Of a DNA stretch of 64,000 nt, positions 54,700-63,264 are shown one piece after another. Numbering within the stretch: position 1 is the first letter of the stretch; the number at the start of each line of letters is the position of its first letter. The DNA comes from Cyanobacteria bacterium FACHB-63 (lineage in GTDB: Bacteria > Cyanobacteriota > Cyanobacteriia > Leptolyngbyales > Leptolyngbyaceae). The DNA is taken from positions 372,001 to 436,000 of the forward strand of contig JACJNX010000061.1 in the NCBI GenBank assembly GCA_014695255.1, in the 5' to 3' direction. The position numbers and the translations under genes are program-made. The notes under the pieces were generated by a model. The model was not told where the DNA came from. It worked only from the letters and a program-made list of their open reading frames with translations, and made no database searches.

Positions 54700-54810
54700 T
54701 ATTTCAGTGCAAACAGCTTGATCATTATGGCTGAAATTTAGAGTGTTGATTCACCAACCTCAATCTGTTGATCTTATAGAATCGAACAGCACCAAATTCT
54801 CTTAGGCGGT

Positions 54811-55392
54811 ATGCCCGATCGCTATCTCCTGTTCTACAAACCGTACAACGTCCTGTGCCAATTTACTGACGATTCGCCTCCTTCAGAACCCCGCCTGACC
54901 CTCAAAGACTTTATTCCGGTTCCAAATGTTTATCCAGTCGGGCGGCTCGATCAAGATAGCGAAGGCTTGATGCTGCTAACAAGCAATGGGCAACTCCAAC
55001 ATCGTCTCAGCGACCCAAAATTCCACCACACCAAAACCTACTGGGTGCAAGTTGAAAACATTCCAACGGAGCGCGAGATCGCTCAATTGCGCCAAGGTGT
55101 GACAATTCAGAACTATCGCACTCGTCCGGCAATCGTCGATCGGCTCGATGAACCCGATCTACCTCCTCGCGATCCACCGATTCGATTTCGCAAAAACATT
55201 CCAACTGCTTGGCTCGAAATCACGCTAACCGAGGGAAAAAATCGCCAAGTTCGACGTATGACTGCAGCCGTGGGATTTCCCACGCTCAGACTGATCCGAG
55301 TTGCGATCGCCCAACTCCGCCTCACCGATTTAGCTCCAGGTCAATGGCGCGACTTAACCCCTGAAGAGATGAAGTTACTCCGCGCTCCTTAA
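54811..55392 (+). CDS. RluE-like 23S rRNA pseudouridine synthase
   Basis: Pseudouridine synthase of the RsuA family, 193 residues, without an S4 domain, as in RluE, which modifies 23S rRNA. The catalytic Asp is in [26 protein letters not shown] and [17 protein letters not shown] are the other two family motifs. The start matches the family. The closest functional assignment (RluE, U2457 in E. coli) is by architecture. Confidence 0.93.
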   Translation: MPDRYLLFYKPYNVLCQFTDDSPPSEPRLTLKDFIPVPNVYPVGRLDQDSEGLMLLTSNGQLQHRLSDPKFHHTKTYWVQVENIPTEREIAQLRQGVTIQNYRTRPAIVDRLDEPDLPPRDPPIRFRKNIPTAWLEITLTEGKNRQVRRMTAAVGFPTLRLIRVAIAQLRLTDLAPGQWRDLTPEEMKLLRAP

Positions 55393-55475
55393 GTTCCTCA
55401 AATTTTTCTTCTAAAAGGTGTAGACAATTCAATATTACACTTGTAGTATAGAAACACAGATTTTTACTTAGGACT

Positions 55476-55718
55476 ATGACTCGTTCCATCTCGTCGTGCC
55501 ACCTCAAACCGTCTCACTCACCCAGACAAGGGTGCGCGGTATTGGCGCGGCTATGGATGTTAACGGCATGGCTTGGACTGAGTGTGCAGGCGATTCACTT
55601 CGCTAGCTTCGCTACACCAGCAGGTGTTCGTCCATTCGACCTTTACGGCAGCAAAGAACAAAAATTTAATCTATTCAACACAAAAAGCGGGTGGTGTTTC
55701 CGTCTAACACCAATCTGA
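55476..55718 (+). CDS. Possible small protein ahead of a terminator
   Basis: An 80-residue frame with one hydrophobic stretch (ARLWMLTAWLGLSVQAIHFASF) and no known family. A very stable terminator lies 30 bases after its stop, so something in this interval is transcribed. The DNA includes short repeat sequence (TTCGCTAGCTTCGCTAC) that argues against a conserved gene. It could equally be a non-coding RNA. Confidence 0.25.
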   Translation: MTRSISSCHLKPSHSPRQGCAVLARLWMLTAWLGLSVQAIHFASFATPAGVRPFDLYGSKEQKFNLFNTKSGWCFRLTPI

Positions 55719-55747
55719 GGTAGCCCATCAGGATACAGAGTTCTGAT

Positions 55748-55785
55748 AACCCCCGCTCAAACCACTGAGACGGGGGTTAATTTTT
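55748..55785 (+). terminator. Rho-independent terminator
   Basis: AACCCCCGCTCA (55748-55759) pairs with TGAG-A-CGGGGGTT (55766-55778, one bulged A), followed by AATTTTT. The nearest annotated upstream gene on this strand is the pseudouridine synthase, 350 bases away, so a transcript reaching here from the small frame is likely. Confidence 0.85.
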
Positions 55786-55809
55786 CGCCAATTTCAATGG
55801 AGCAAACGG

Positions 55810-56193
55810 ATGTTAAAGCTCACCTATACCGAATTTGGACTGCACTTAGAGCGCGTCACGGTTTCCTTAGAGGCGCTAGTTTCTCAGCGAGTCGTTCTGG
55901 CATTACGAACCGGACAAACGCTGCATATCGAGCCAAGCCGAGCCGCATTTTTACTGTCGATCGCCGCTCCTGGGTTTGCAGAGTTAGAAAAGCTGGCGCG
56001 GTTAGAGCAGGTCGCCGTGTCGATCGTGCCTGTCGATGATCAGTTTGTCGAAGTGAGCGTAGAAGGAAGCTGGATTGCAACGACAGTGGAAGCACACTCT
56101 GGAATGTTTGTTACTGCACTCAGCGATCGTACCGAGTTCTTTGTCTACAAACTCTGGCAAGCCACTCAACTGCAAGCCTCTCCGTTGGTGTAA
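55810..56193 (+). CDS. Conserved hypothetical protein
   Basis: A 127-residue soluble protein, probably a conserved cyanobacterial family, without a function known to me. The first half is beta-rich (LTYTEFGLHLERV; LEALVSQRVVLALRTG), with IEPSRAAFLLSIAAPG and SIVPVDDQFVEVSVEGSW after. The start has GGAG upstream (55800-55803). It has no membrane segment. It converges on the pentapeptide protein gene. Confidence 0.75.
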   Translation: MLKLTYTEFGLHLERVTVSLEALVSQRVVLALRTGQTLHIEPSRAAFLLSIAAPGFAELEKLARLEQVAVSIVPVDDQFVEVSVEGSWIATTVEAHSGMFVTALSDRTEFFVYKLWQATQLQASPLV

Positions 56194-56232
56194 TCGGCGT
56201 TCAGGATTTGGAAATGCTCCGATCCTGTATGC

Positions 56233-57720
56233 CTACCGAACGTGGAATCCTTGCAGAAAATCGATCGCTTCAATCTGCGTTGGGGGTACAAAGGTCGGAG
56301 GCTGAGCCAGAAATGCAAACTCTGCCTCCGCTTCAGAGTATTTAATTCGACGTTTACCAAACTGTGGATTGTCATACAGCAAAATGGAGCGATTCGCTGA
56401 GTTGAATAACGTCGATCGCGTCGGAGCGCGGAAAAATCGGATTTTCTGAATTGCGATCGGAATTGCCCGTAAAAGTTTTGCGGTGTCCATTTTCTGAATC
56501 GACTGGCTCAGCGTGGTCACAAGCGTCTGAAACATCTGTAAGCTTTCTGGAGTGTGGCTCACAGCTTGCATGGGAATCGATCGCACCAGTGTCGTTAATG
56601 CTTGCTGCGTCAAGTTCGCATCGGCAAACGGCAAAATGGCGATAAACGCAGTCCAAAATAGGTCTTGGTCGCGGTCGAGTTGAAATCTCAAAACAGTTCT
56701 TTGTTTGTGAGTTTGGATCTGAGGCGGTACGATCGCGCTGCCTTGTCGAGCGAATTGCTGATAAGCCACAGCTAACGCACAATGAGCATCCGAACTGAGT
56801 CGATCGTCGATCACCACTTCGACGACCGGTGGCGTTTCATGAAAGTATTCGCTCGGATCTTGGCTAATAAAGCGGTAGATTTGGCTTTGATCTCCGTTTT
56901 GACTCAAATCAATCCAGTGACAAGTGGCTCCAGTCGTTTTAATGCCATACGGGGTAACAGCGTGGAGTTTTGCGCCCGTAAGATTTGAGCCGCTCAAGTC
57001 TGCGCCTGTCCAATCAGCAAACGCCAGATTCGATCGTGATAAATCGACGTGGACTAAGGTGGCATCTAGCAGCGTGGCATGACTGAGATTGGCTCCTGTC
57101 AGATTCGCGCCGCTTAATTTTGCCCCACTTAAATCCGCCCAGCGCAGATCCGCCCCGCTCAAATCTGCCCAGCGTAAATTTGCCCCTTGCAGGTTCGCAC
57201 CTTGCAAGTTTGCTCGATTGAGAGTTGCCTGCCGCAGTTCTGCCTGCCGCAAATCGGTTCCAGACAAATCTGCACTGCTCAAATCACAACTGCTGAGATT
57301 TGCAGCGTGTAAATTGGCAGAAATCAGCTTGGCGTACCGTACATCTGATCGATTCAGGTTGGCTCGATTGAGATTCGCGCCGCGAAGTTTAGCATCCCGC
57401 AGATCTGCGCCACTCAGATCGGCTCCTTGTAAATTTGCAGCGCTAAAATCGGCGCGAGTCAGTTCTGCTTTGCTGAGGTCGGCTTGCTCAAGGTCAGTAT
57501 GCCGGAAGTCTGCCAGGATAAGATTTGCACCATGAAATTTAGCCTTCTGGCAAATCGAATGGCTAAAATCTGCGCTGGTGAGTTTTGCCGCCTTGAAGTT
57601 GGCATTCCGCAGGGTCGATCGACTTAAATTCACGCCTGGAAGATTCACCCCACTGAGATTTAGCTCCGAAAATTCCCGGATATTATCAGCGTATTTTTCC
57701 AGCAGTTCCTCAGCATTCAT
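56233..57720 (-). CDS. Pentapeptide repeat protein with C-terminal domain
   Basis: A 495-residue protein. Residues about 20-265 are pentapeptide repeats (ANLxGADLxxA type; example LSGADLRDAKLRGANLNRAN), folding as a right-handed quadrilateral beta-helix. Residues about 285-495 are a separate domain with a segment CALAVAYQQFARQGSAIVPP and a C-terminal stretch rich in hydrophobic residues. Some cyanobacterial proteins have this build; the role is unknown. There is no membrane helix or signal peptide. Confidence 0.88.
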   Translation of the reverse strand: MNAEELLEKYADNIREFSELNLSGVNLPGVNLSRSTLRNANFKAAKLTSADFSHSICQKAKFHGANLILADFRHTDLEQADLSKAELTRADFSAANLQGADLSGADLRDAKLRGANLNRANLNRSDVRYAKLISANLHAANLSSCDLSSADLSGTDLRQAELRQATLNRANLQGANLQGANLRWADLSGADLRWADLSGAKLSGANLTGANLSHATLLDATLVHVDLSRSNLAFADWTGADLSGSNLTGAKLHAVTPYGIKTTGATCHWIDLSQNGDQSQIYRFISQDPSEYFHETPPVVEVVIDDRLSSDAHCALAVAYQQFARQGSAIVPPQIQTHKQRTVLRFQLDRDQDLFWTAFIAILPFADANLTQQALTTLVRSIPMQAVSHTPESLQMFQTLVTTLSQSIQKMDTAKLLRAIPIAIQKIRFFRAPTRSTLFNSANRSILLYDNPQFGKRRIKYSEAEAEFAFLAQPPTFVPPTQIEAIDFLQGFHVR

Positions 57721-57809
57721 GCGCCTGTTTTGATCCTCATCCTAGAAATTTGGGTGGCTTTAGCGTTAACGTACCCAGATGTAGGTCAGAGTAAAGCGAT
57801 AAGGAAAAG

Positions 57810-58649
57810 ATGATGCAGATTGGAATCGTGGGACTGGGATTGATTGGTGGATCACTGGGACTGGATTTGCGATCGCAGGGACATACGGTTCTGGGTGTGA
57901 GTCGAAAACCGAGAACCTGTGAGATTGCAGTAGCGCGGGGTGCAGTTGATGTAGCTGAAACCGATGTGTCGCTGCTCTCCGATACTGATGTGATTTTTAT
58001 TTGTACGCCGATCGCTCAGATTGTTCCGACCGTGCAGCAATTAATTCCGCATCTCATGCCAAGCACCGTTTTAACCGATGTGGGTTCGGTGAAGGCTGCG
58101 ATCGTGAACGAGATCACACCGTTATGGAGCAATTTTGTCGGCGGGCATCCGATGGCAGGCACAGCAGATAGCGGGATTGAAGCGGCAGTGCATGGATTGT
58201 TTGTTGGAAATCCATACGTCTTAACCCCGACTAAAACGACACCCGAAGCCGCGATCGCACGAGTTGAATTGTTGTTGCGTTCGTTGCAGGTGAAATTGTT
58301 TCATTGCGAACCTGAAGCCCACGATCGGGCAGTCGCTTCGATTTCTCATCTGCCTGTGATGGTCAGTGCAAGTTTAGTTGCGACTTGTTTGGATGAGTCA
58401 GATCCGAAGGTGTTAAAGCTAACTCAAGCCTTAGCGAGTTCTGGATTTCGAGACACTAGCCGGGTCGGAGGCGGTAATCCGGAATTGGGGCTAATGATGG
58501 CGCAGTACAACAAGCCAGAGGTGCTGCGATCGCTGTTGTCCTATCATAAGCACCTCGATTACATCATTGATCTGATTGAACAGGAGCGCTGGGCAGAGCT
58601 TAAAGCAATCTTCAGCCGAACTCAAGAAGGGCGATCGAGGTTTTTGTAA
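57810..58649 (+). CDS. tyrA: Prephenate/arogenate dehydrogenase
   Basis: TyrA, the oxidative step of tyrosine synthesis, 279 residues. In cyanobacteria it is usually an NADP-dependent arogenate dehydrogenase. The nucleotide loop is GLGLIGGSLGLDL, followed by GVSRKP, which fits NADP preference (basic residues after the second strand). VGGHPMAGTADSG holds the catalytic His. There is no ACT or mutase domain. It is followed by glcD after 77 bases. Confidence 0.95.
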   Translation: MMQIGIVGLGLIGGSLGLDLRSQGHTVLGVSRKPRTCEIAVARGAVDVAETDVSLLSDTDVIFICTPIAQIVPTVQQLIPHLMPSTVLTDVGSVKAAIVNEITPLWSNFVGGHPMAGTADSGIEAAVHGLFVGNPYVLTPTKTTPEAAIARVELLLRSLQVKLFHCEPEAHDRAVASISHLPVMVSASLVATCLDESDPKVLKLTQALASSGFRDTSRVGGGNPELGLMMAQYNKPEVLRSLLSYHKHLDYIIDLIEQERWAELKAIFSRTQEGRSRFL

Positions 58650-58726
58650 TGCTCAATCCACAAGATCACAAATGCTGCCATCCGGTTTGTAAGGGCTAAT
58701 TTTTGATAGGTTAAGGGTGACGTTGT

Positions 58727-60208
58727 ATGGGCATGATCATGACGGCGGTAAGCACTCAACCCAATTGGCAAGCGATTACACGCGACTTTGAAGCCATTGT
58801 TGGAAAGTCTGGAGTCGTGCGGAAACGCGAAGAATTGTTGGTTTATGAGTGCGACGGCTTGACCAGCTATCGAGAACGTCCGGCAATCGTCGTTCTTCCT
58901 CGCACAACCGAAGAAGTCGCGGCGGTGGTTAAAGTGTGCGATCGCTATCAAATGCCGTTTGTGGCACGAGGATCAGGCACGGGATTATCGGGTGGAGCTT
59001 TACCGATCGAGAACTGCGTTTTGATTGTGACTTCGCTGATGCGGAAGATTCTCAAGGTTGATCTAGAAAATCAGCGCGTTGTGGTTCAGCCAGGAGTGAT
59101 TAATAGCTGGGTGACGCAGACGGTCAGCGGCGCGGGATTCTACTATGCGCCTGATCCATCGAGTCAGATTATTTGCTCGATCGGCGGGAACGTCGCGGAA
59201 AATTCGGGCGGGGTGCATTGCCTCAAATACGGGGTGACGACGAATCACGTTTTGGGCGTGAAGATTGTGACACCGGATGGGTCGATCGTCGATCTAGGCG
59301 GTGAAATTCCTGAGATGCCGGGATATGACTTAACGGGTGTGTTTGTCGGTTCGGAAGGAACGCTCGGCATTGCCACCGAAGTCACGCTCAAGATTCTCAA
59401 AACGCCAGAATCGATTCGCGTTCTCTTAGCAGACTTTACCAGTGTAGAAGCCGCAGGTGCAACCGTTTCCGACATTATTAGTGCAGGCATCATTCCCGGT
59501 GGGATGGAAATGATGGATAACATGAGCATTAATGCGGTCGAAGATGTAGTTGCGACAGGCTGTTATCCGCGGGATGCGACTGCAATTTTGCTCGTCGAAG
59601 TGGATGGATTAGAAGTCGAAGCCCAGGTCAACAGTCAGCGAGTCGCAGAAATCTGCAAGCAGAATGGGGCGCGTAACGTTACCGTTGCCACCGCAGCCGA
59701 GGAACGTCTTACGATTTGGAAAGGTCGTAAGGCAGCATTCGCTGCAATGGGCAAAATGAGTCCTGATTACTATGTGCAAGATGGAGTCATTCCTAGAACG
59801 AAGCTGGAATATGTGCTGAGTGAAATTGAAGCATTAGGCACAAAGCATGGCTACAAAGTGGCAAATGTTTTCCATGCGGGAGACGGGAATTTGCATCCGT
59901 TGATTCTGTACGATAATGCAATTCCCGGTGCATTAGAGCAAGTTGAAGAATTAGGCGGCGAGATTTTGAAACTATGCGTCAAAGTAGGCGGTAGTATCTC
60001 CGGAGAACACGGCATCGGAGCTGATAAGCGCTGCTATATGCCGGAAATGTTTACACCTGCGGATTTGGAAACGATGCAATGGGTAAGACAAGCCTTTGAC
60101 CCGAAGGGCATTGCCAATCCGACGAAGTTATTTCCGACTCCCCGGACTTGCGGAGAAGCAGCCAAAGCGTATGGACAAAAGACCTTTGAAAACGTCGATC
60201 GCTTTTAG
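58727..60208 (+). CDS. glcD: Glycolate oxidase/dehydrogenase subunit GlcD
   Basis: FAD-linked glycolate dehydrogenase, which oxidises glycolate to glyoxylate in photorespiration. The FAD-binding region has VARGSGTGLSGGALP and CSIGGNVAENSGGVHCLKYG (20 residues), and the FAD-linked C-terminal domain has VFHAGDGNLHPLI and SGEHGIGADKR. Three ATGs are clustered at the start (58727, 58733, 58739). Length 493 is normal. Other subunits (GlcE, GlcF) are not adjacent, which is usual in cyanobacteria. Confidence 0.95.
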   Translation: MGMIMTAVSTQPNWQAITRDFEAIVGKSGVVRKREELLVYECDGLTSYRERPAIVVLPRTTEEVAAVVKVCDRYQMPFVARGSGTGLSGGALPIENCVLIVTSLMRKILKVDLENQRVVVQPGVINSWVTQTVSGAGFYYAPDPSSQIICSIGGNVAENSGGVHCLKYGVTTNHVLGVKIVTPDGSIVDLGGEIPEMPGYDLTGVFVGSEGTLGIATEVTLKILKTPESIRVLLADFTSVEAAGATVSDIISAGIIPGGMEMMDNMSINAVEDVVATGCYPRDATAILLVEVDGLEVEAQVNSQRVAEICKQNGARNVTVATAAEERLTIWKGRKAAFAAMGKMSPDYYVQDGVIPRTKLEYVLSEIEALGTKHGYKVANVFHAGDGNLHPLILYDNAIPGALEQVEELGGEILKLCVKVGGSISGEHGIGADKRCYMPEMFTPADLETMQWVRQAFDPKGIANPTKLFPTPRTCGEAAKAYGQKTFENVDRF

Positions 60209-60247
60209 GTTTTACAATTGAATACATGATGTATTGCGGATTGTGTC

Positions 60248-61144
60248 ATGCAGGTCGCTTCTTCGATCGAGTCGGTTCCGGGACAGTATTGGAATTGGCG
60301 GAATGAGCCAGTTTACTATGTGCGAATGGGGGAGCGGAAAAATCGCCCCCCGTTATTGTTGATTCACGGGTTTGGAGCTTCCACCGATCACTGGCGCAAA
60401 AATGTGATCGGTTTAAGTTCCGAGTTTGAGGTTTGGGCGATCGATCTATTGGGCTTTGGGCGATCGTCAAAACCAGATTGGCGCTATAGTGGTGAGCTTT
60501 GGCGCGATCAGATTCACGAATTTGTGAATGAGGTGATCGGTGCGCCTGCGGTGCTTGCCGGAAATTCACTCGGCGGATACGTCGCGCTCACAGTTGCCTC
60601 TCAGCGTTCCGAATCCGCAGCGGGGTTAATTCTGATTAACAGTGCAGGTCCGTTTACTGATATTCAAGGCACCACCAAACCTGATCCGATTCGTCAGGTG
60701 ATGGGTAGCTTTGTGATGACACTGTTTCATCAAGATTGGGCGAGTTGGTTGCTGTTTCAATATGTACGGCAGAAATCGGTAATTCGGAACACGCTGCAAA
60801 AGGTATATCTCGATCAGAGCGCGGTTACCGATCGCTTAATCGAAGAGATTCAGCGCCCTGCTTTTGATACCGGAGCGGAAAAGGTCTTTGCTTCAGTGTT
60901 CCGCACTCCCCAAGGTGAAAAGGTTGATGTATTACTGCATCAATTGACTCGACCGCTCTTAATGCTCTGGGGTGAAGGCGATCCGTGGATTAATGCACGA
61001 GAGCGGGGGGCAAAGTTCCGCAGCTATCATCCACAGCTAACGGAATACTATCTGAATGCAGGGCATTGTCCGCATGATGAAATTCCCGATCATGTCAACC
61101 AATTGATTCAAGATTGGGTGGTTGATCAAGTCATTCAAGCTTGA
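60248..61144 (+). CDS. Alpha/beta hydrolase
   Basis: Alpha/beta hydrolase of 298 residues. LLLIHGFGASTDHW has the oxyanion hole, AGNSLGGYVAL the nucleophile Ser107, LMLWGEGDPWI the acid and NAGHCPHDEIPDH the catalytic His. The sequence around DLLGFGRSSKP and the GNSLGG elbow resemble plant pheophytinase and chloroplast-type esterases, so a pigment or ester substrate is possible but not shown. The 3' end overlaps the convergent Rpn-like gene by 10 bases. Confidence 0.87.
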   Translation: MQVASSIESVPGQYWNWRNEPVYYVRMGERKNRPPLLLIHGFGASTDHWRKNVIGLSSEFEVWAIDLLGFGRSSKPDWRYSGELWRDQIHEFVNEVIGAPAVLAGNSLGGYVALTVASQRSESAAGLILINSAGPFTDIQGTTKPDPIRQVMGSFVMTLFHQDWASWLLFQYVRQKSVIRNTLQKVYLDQSAVTDRLIEEIQRPAFDTGAEKVFASVFRTPQGEKVDVLLHQLTRPLLMLWGEGDPWINARERGAKFRSYHPQLTEYYLNAGHCPHDEIPDHVNQLIQDWVVDQVIQA

Positions 61145-61911
61145 GAACTGTCAGCCGATTGGATTGCTTGGATTTGCTCGATCGAGAGCTTTGTAATCCG
61201 AGCAATCACCTTGATCGCCATGCCTTCTTGCAGCATTGCGATTGCAATTTCTCTTTGCGTTTGTTCTCTTCCTTCTTCCCTTCCTTCTTCGACCAGTGCT
61301 TGGTAAGTGACAGATTCTTTCATAATGTCCTGCCTTAGAAGTCGCTGAACAACATTCTTATCTAATAGTAATCCAGCCAAGATGAATGCGGAGGCAGCGA
61401 CATTTTGCTGCGTTTCTTTGTTTGGTATGCGCTCGATCACTTGGGCGACTTGCTGAAGCACTTGAGTACGATCGCTCGTTTGGCTCAGGGTTGCAAACGG
61501 TAGAAGTCCAGGAGACCGCAAGAAAAGATCTGTCGGTTGCTCCCAAAGCCGAATTACACCGAAATTATGCCGAGTTTCCTCTAGAACAAAGCTCGATTGT
61601 TGCACCAGTTCTGAAGTCGTGGGCTGGAGATAAATCACAAATTGACGCACCGTTTTACTCGCAAATCGGCGGTAGAGCCGAACGCGATAATCGAGCATTC
61701 TGAAGGGAATCGTTGCTCTGGGTTCGGTTTGAAATTCGAGATGCAGCACGGTTGCTTCAGATTGCAGCAAAATTAAGCTATCGGCGCGGATCGGTTCAAG
61801 CGATAGTTCCGATGGGCTGAGTTCGGTTAGCTCGATCGCTTCTCCCAAAAGCCACGAGGCAAAATCGCTAGAAAAGGTTTCAGCTAGAAACTTGCAGATA
61901 TTGCCGTACAT
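61135..61911 (-). CDS. Rpn-like PD-(D/E)XK nuclease family protein
   Basis: A 258-residue protein of the Rpn/transposase_31-type group, very common in cyanobacteria. Its N-terminal nuclease fold has D44 and E59-x-Q61 in VLHLEFQTE, the latter replacing ExK. The middle has FVIYLQPTT, and the C-terminal part contains the EEGREEGREQTQREIA repeat and a degenerate HTH-like tail (MAIKVIARITKLSIEQIQAI). Rpn proteins promote RecA-independent recombination in E. coli. There is no transposon context here. Confidence 0.85.
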   Translation of the reverse strand: MYGNICKFLAETFSSDFASWLLGEAIELTELSPSELSLEPIRADSLILLQSEATVLHLEFQTEPRATIPFRMLDYRVRLYRRFASKTVRQFVIYLQPTTSELVQQSSFVLEETRHNFGVIRLWEQPTDLFLRSPGLLPFATLSQTSDRTQVLQQVAQVIERIPNKETQQNVAASAFILAGLLLDKNVVQRLLRQDIMKESVTYQALVEEGREEGREQTQREIAIAMLQEGMAIKVIARITKLSIEQIQAIQSADSSQA

Positions 61912-62099
61912 ACTTTACCTGAGTGAACCAGTTATCGAAGAGGATTCGCGGCTTGCTAGATTAGGGATAAGGGCTATCTCAATCAATCCCAGCAAGCGGC
62001 TTCCAATTTGTAGCTTTGGCTACGAGTGAATCGGGACTTTCTGTAGTTGGTCTTAAAGAACTCCACGGTTAAGAAATGCCTTCTTAAGATAGAAGTAAG

Positions 62100-62132
62100 C
62101 ACTCTCTCGTCTTGACTACGCTACAGAGAGTG
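62100..62132. other. Hairpin in the fbp leader
   Basis: CACTCTCT (62100-62107) pairs with AGAGAGTG (62125-62132) across a 17-base loop, 40 bases before the fbp start codon and outside its ribosome site. The upstream spacer (61912-62099) shows no gene. Confidence 0.45.
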
Positions 62133-62171
62133 TGAATGTGAAAACCCTGAATCTCAGGGGAGGAAACTCGA

Positions 62172-63224
62172 ATGGCCGATGCTTATCCGCAGCTTACCGA
62201 TCGCGACACTCTGCTCGATCGAGACTGCACGACTCTCTCGCGTCATGTGCTAGAACAACTCCAAAGTTTTTCAGCCGAAGCACAAGATCTCAGCGCCATC
62301 ATGACGCGCATTGCGCTTGCCGGAAAGCTGATTGCGCGTCGCCTCAGTCGAGCTGGACTGATGGAAGGGGTTCTAGGCTTTACGGGCGATACCAATGTGC
62401 AAGGCGAATCCGTTAAACGGATGGATGTTTACGCCAACGAGGTGTTTATCTCTGTATTCAAGCAAAGCGGTTTAGTCTGCCGTCTCGCTTCTGAAGAAAT
62501 GGAGCAGCCTTACTACATTCCAGAAAACTGCCCGATCGGTCGCTATACCTTGCTGTATGACCCGATCGATGGTTCCTCGAATGTGGATATCAACATCAAC
62601 GTGGGATCGATCTTTGCGATTCGGCAGCAAGAAGGCGAGGATACTGACGGACAAGCGCAGGACTTGTTGCAGAATGGGCGCAACCAGCTTGCCGCAGGCT
62701 ACATTCTGTATGGACCGAGTACGATGCTGGTGTATTCGATCGGCAATGGAGTTCACTCATTTGTGCTTGATCCCAGCTTGGGCGAGTTCATTCTGGCAGA
62801 CGAAAACATTCGCATTCCCGATCACGGACCGATCTACAGTGTGAATGAAGGGAACTTCTGGCAGTGGGAAGAGTCGTACCGCGATTTTATTCGCTATGTG
62901 CATCGGCATGAAGGTTATACCGCCCGCTACGGTGGCGCATTGATCGGGGACTTTCATCGCATTCTCTATCAAGGCGGCGTGTTCCTTTATCCCGGCACTG
63001 GAAAGCAACCGGAGGGTAAGCTGCGCCTGCTGTACGAAGCCTCACCCTTAGCCTTTTTGGTTGAGCAGGCAGGTGGACGGGCTAGCACTGGAACTCAAGA
63101 CATTCTGGATTTTGTGCCCGATCGACTTCATGCCAGAGTGCCGTTGATTATTGGCAGTAAAAACGATGTTGCGCTGGTTGAATCATTTGTAAAAGAGCGC
63201 ATTCGAGAAAAAGCCGTTTTGTAA
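62172..63224 (+). CDS. fbp: Class 1 fructose-1,6-bisphosphatase
   Basis: Fructose-1,6-bisphosphatase of 350 residues, hydrolysing fructose 1,6-bisphosphate in gluconeogenesis and the Calvin cycle. [17 protein letters not shown] is the metal and phosphate site; [11 protein letters not shown] is the upstream acidic loop, and [21 protein letters not shown] (partly [13 protein letters not shown]) is the sugar-phosphate region. GGGGAGG precedes the start. It is followed by tal after 40 bases. In several cyanobacteria fbp-tal-zwf-opcA form an operon, and this pair fits. Confidence 0.96.
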   Translation: MADAYPQLTDRDTLLDRDCTTLSRHVLEQLQSFSAEAQDLSAIMTRIALAGKLIARRLSRAGLMEGVLGFTGDTNVQGESVKRMDVYANEVFISVFKQSGLVCRLASEEMEQPYYIPENCPIGRYTLLYDPIDGSSNVDININVGSIFAIRQQEGEDTDGQAQDLLQNGRNQLAAGYILYGPSTMLVYSIGNGVHSFVLDPSLGEFILADENIRIPDHGPIYSVNEGNFWQWEESYRDFIRYVHRHEGYTARYGGALIGDFHRILYQGGVFLYPGTGKQPEGKLRLLYEASPLAFLVEQAGGRASTGTQDILDFVPDRLHARVPLIIGSKNDVALVESFVKERIREKAVL

Positions 63225-63264
63225 AGCGTAGTTCACCACACACCTTAATAGGAGCAGATTCCCA

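Noticed and set aside
57089-57535. 148-codon plus-strand frame opposite the pentapeptide gene
   Set aside because: Mirror translation of pentapeptide repeats (Arg/Ala/Ser/Pro-rich), a common artefact.
61135-61911. Active transposase
   Set aside because: The Rpn-like protein lacks terminal inverted repeats or target duplications around it.
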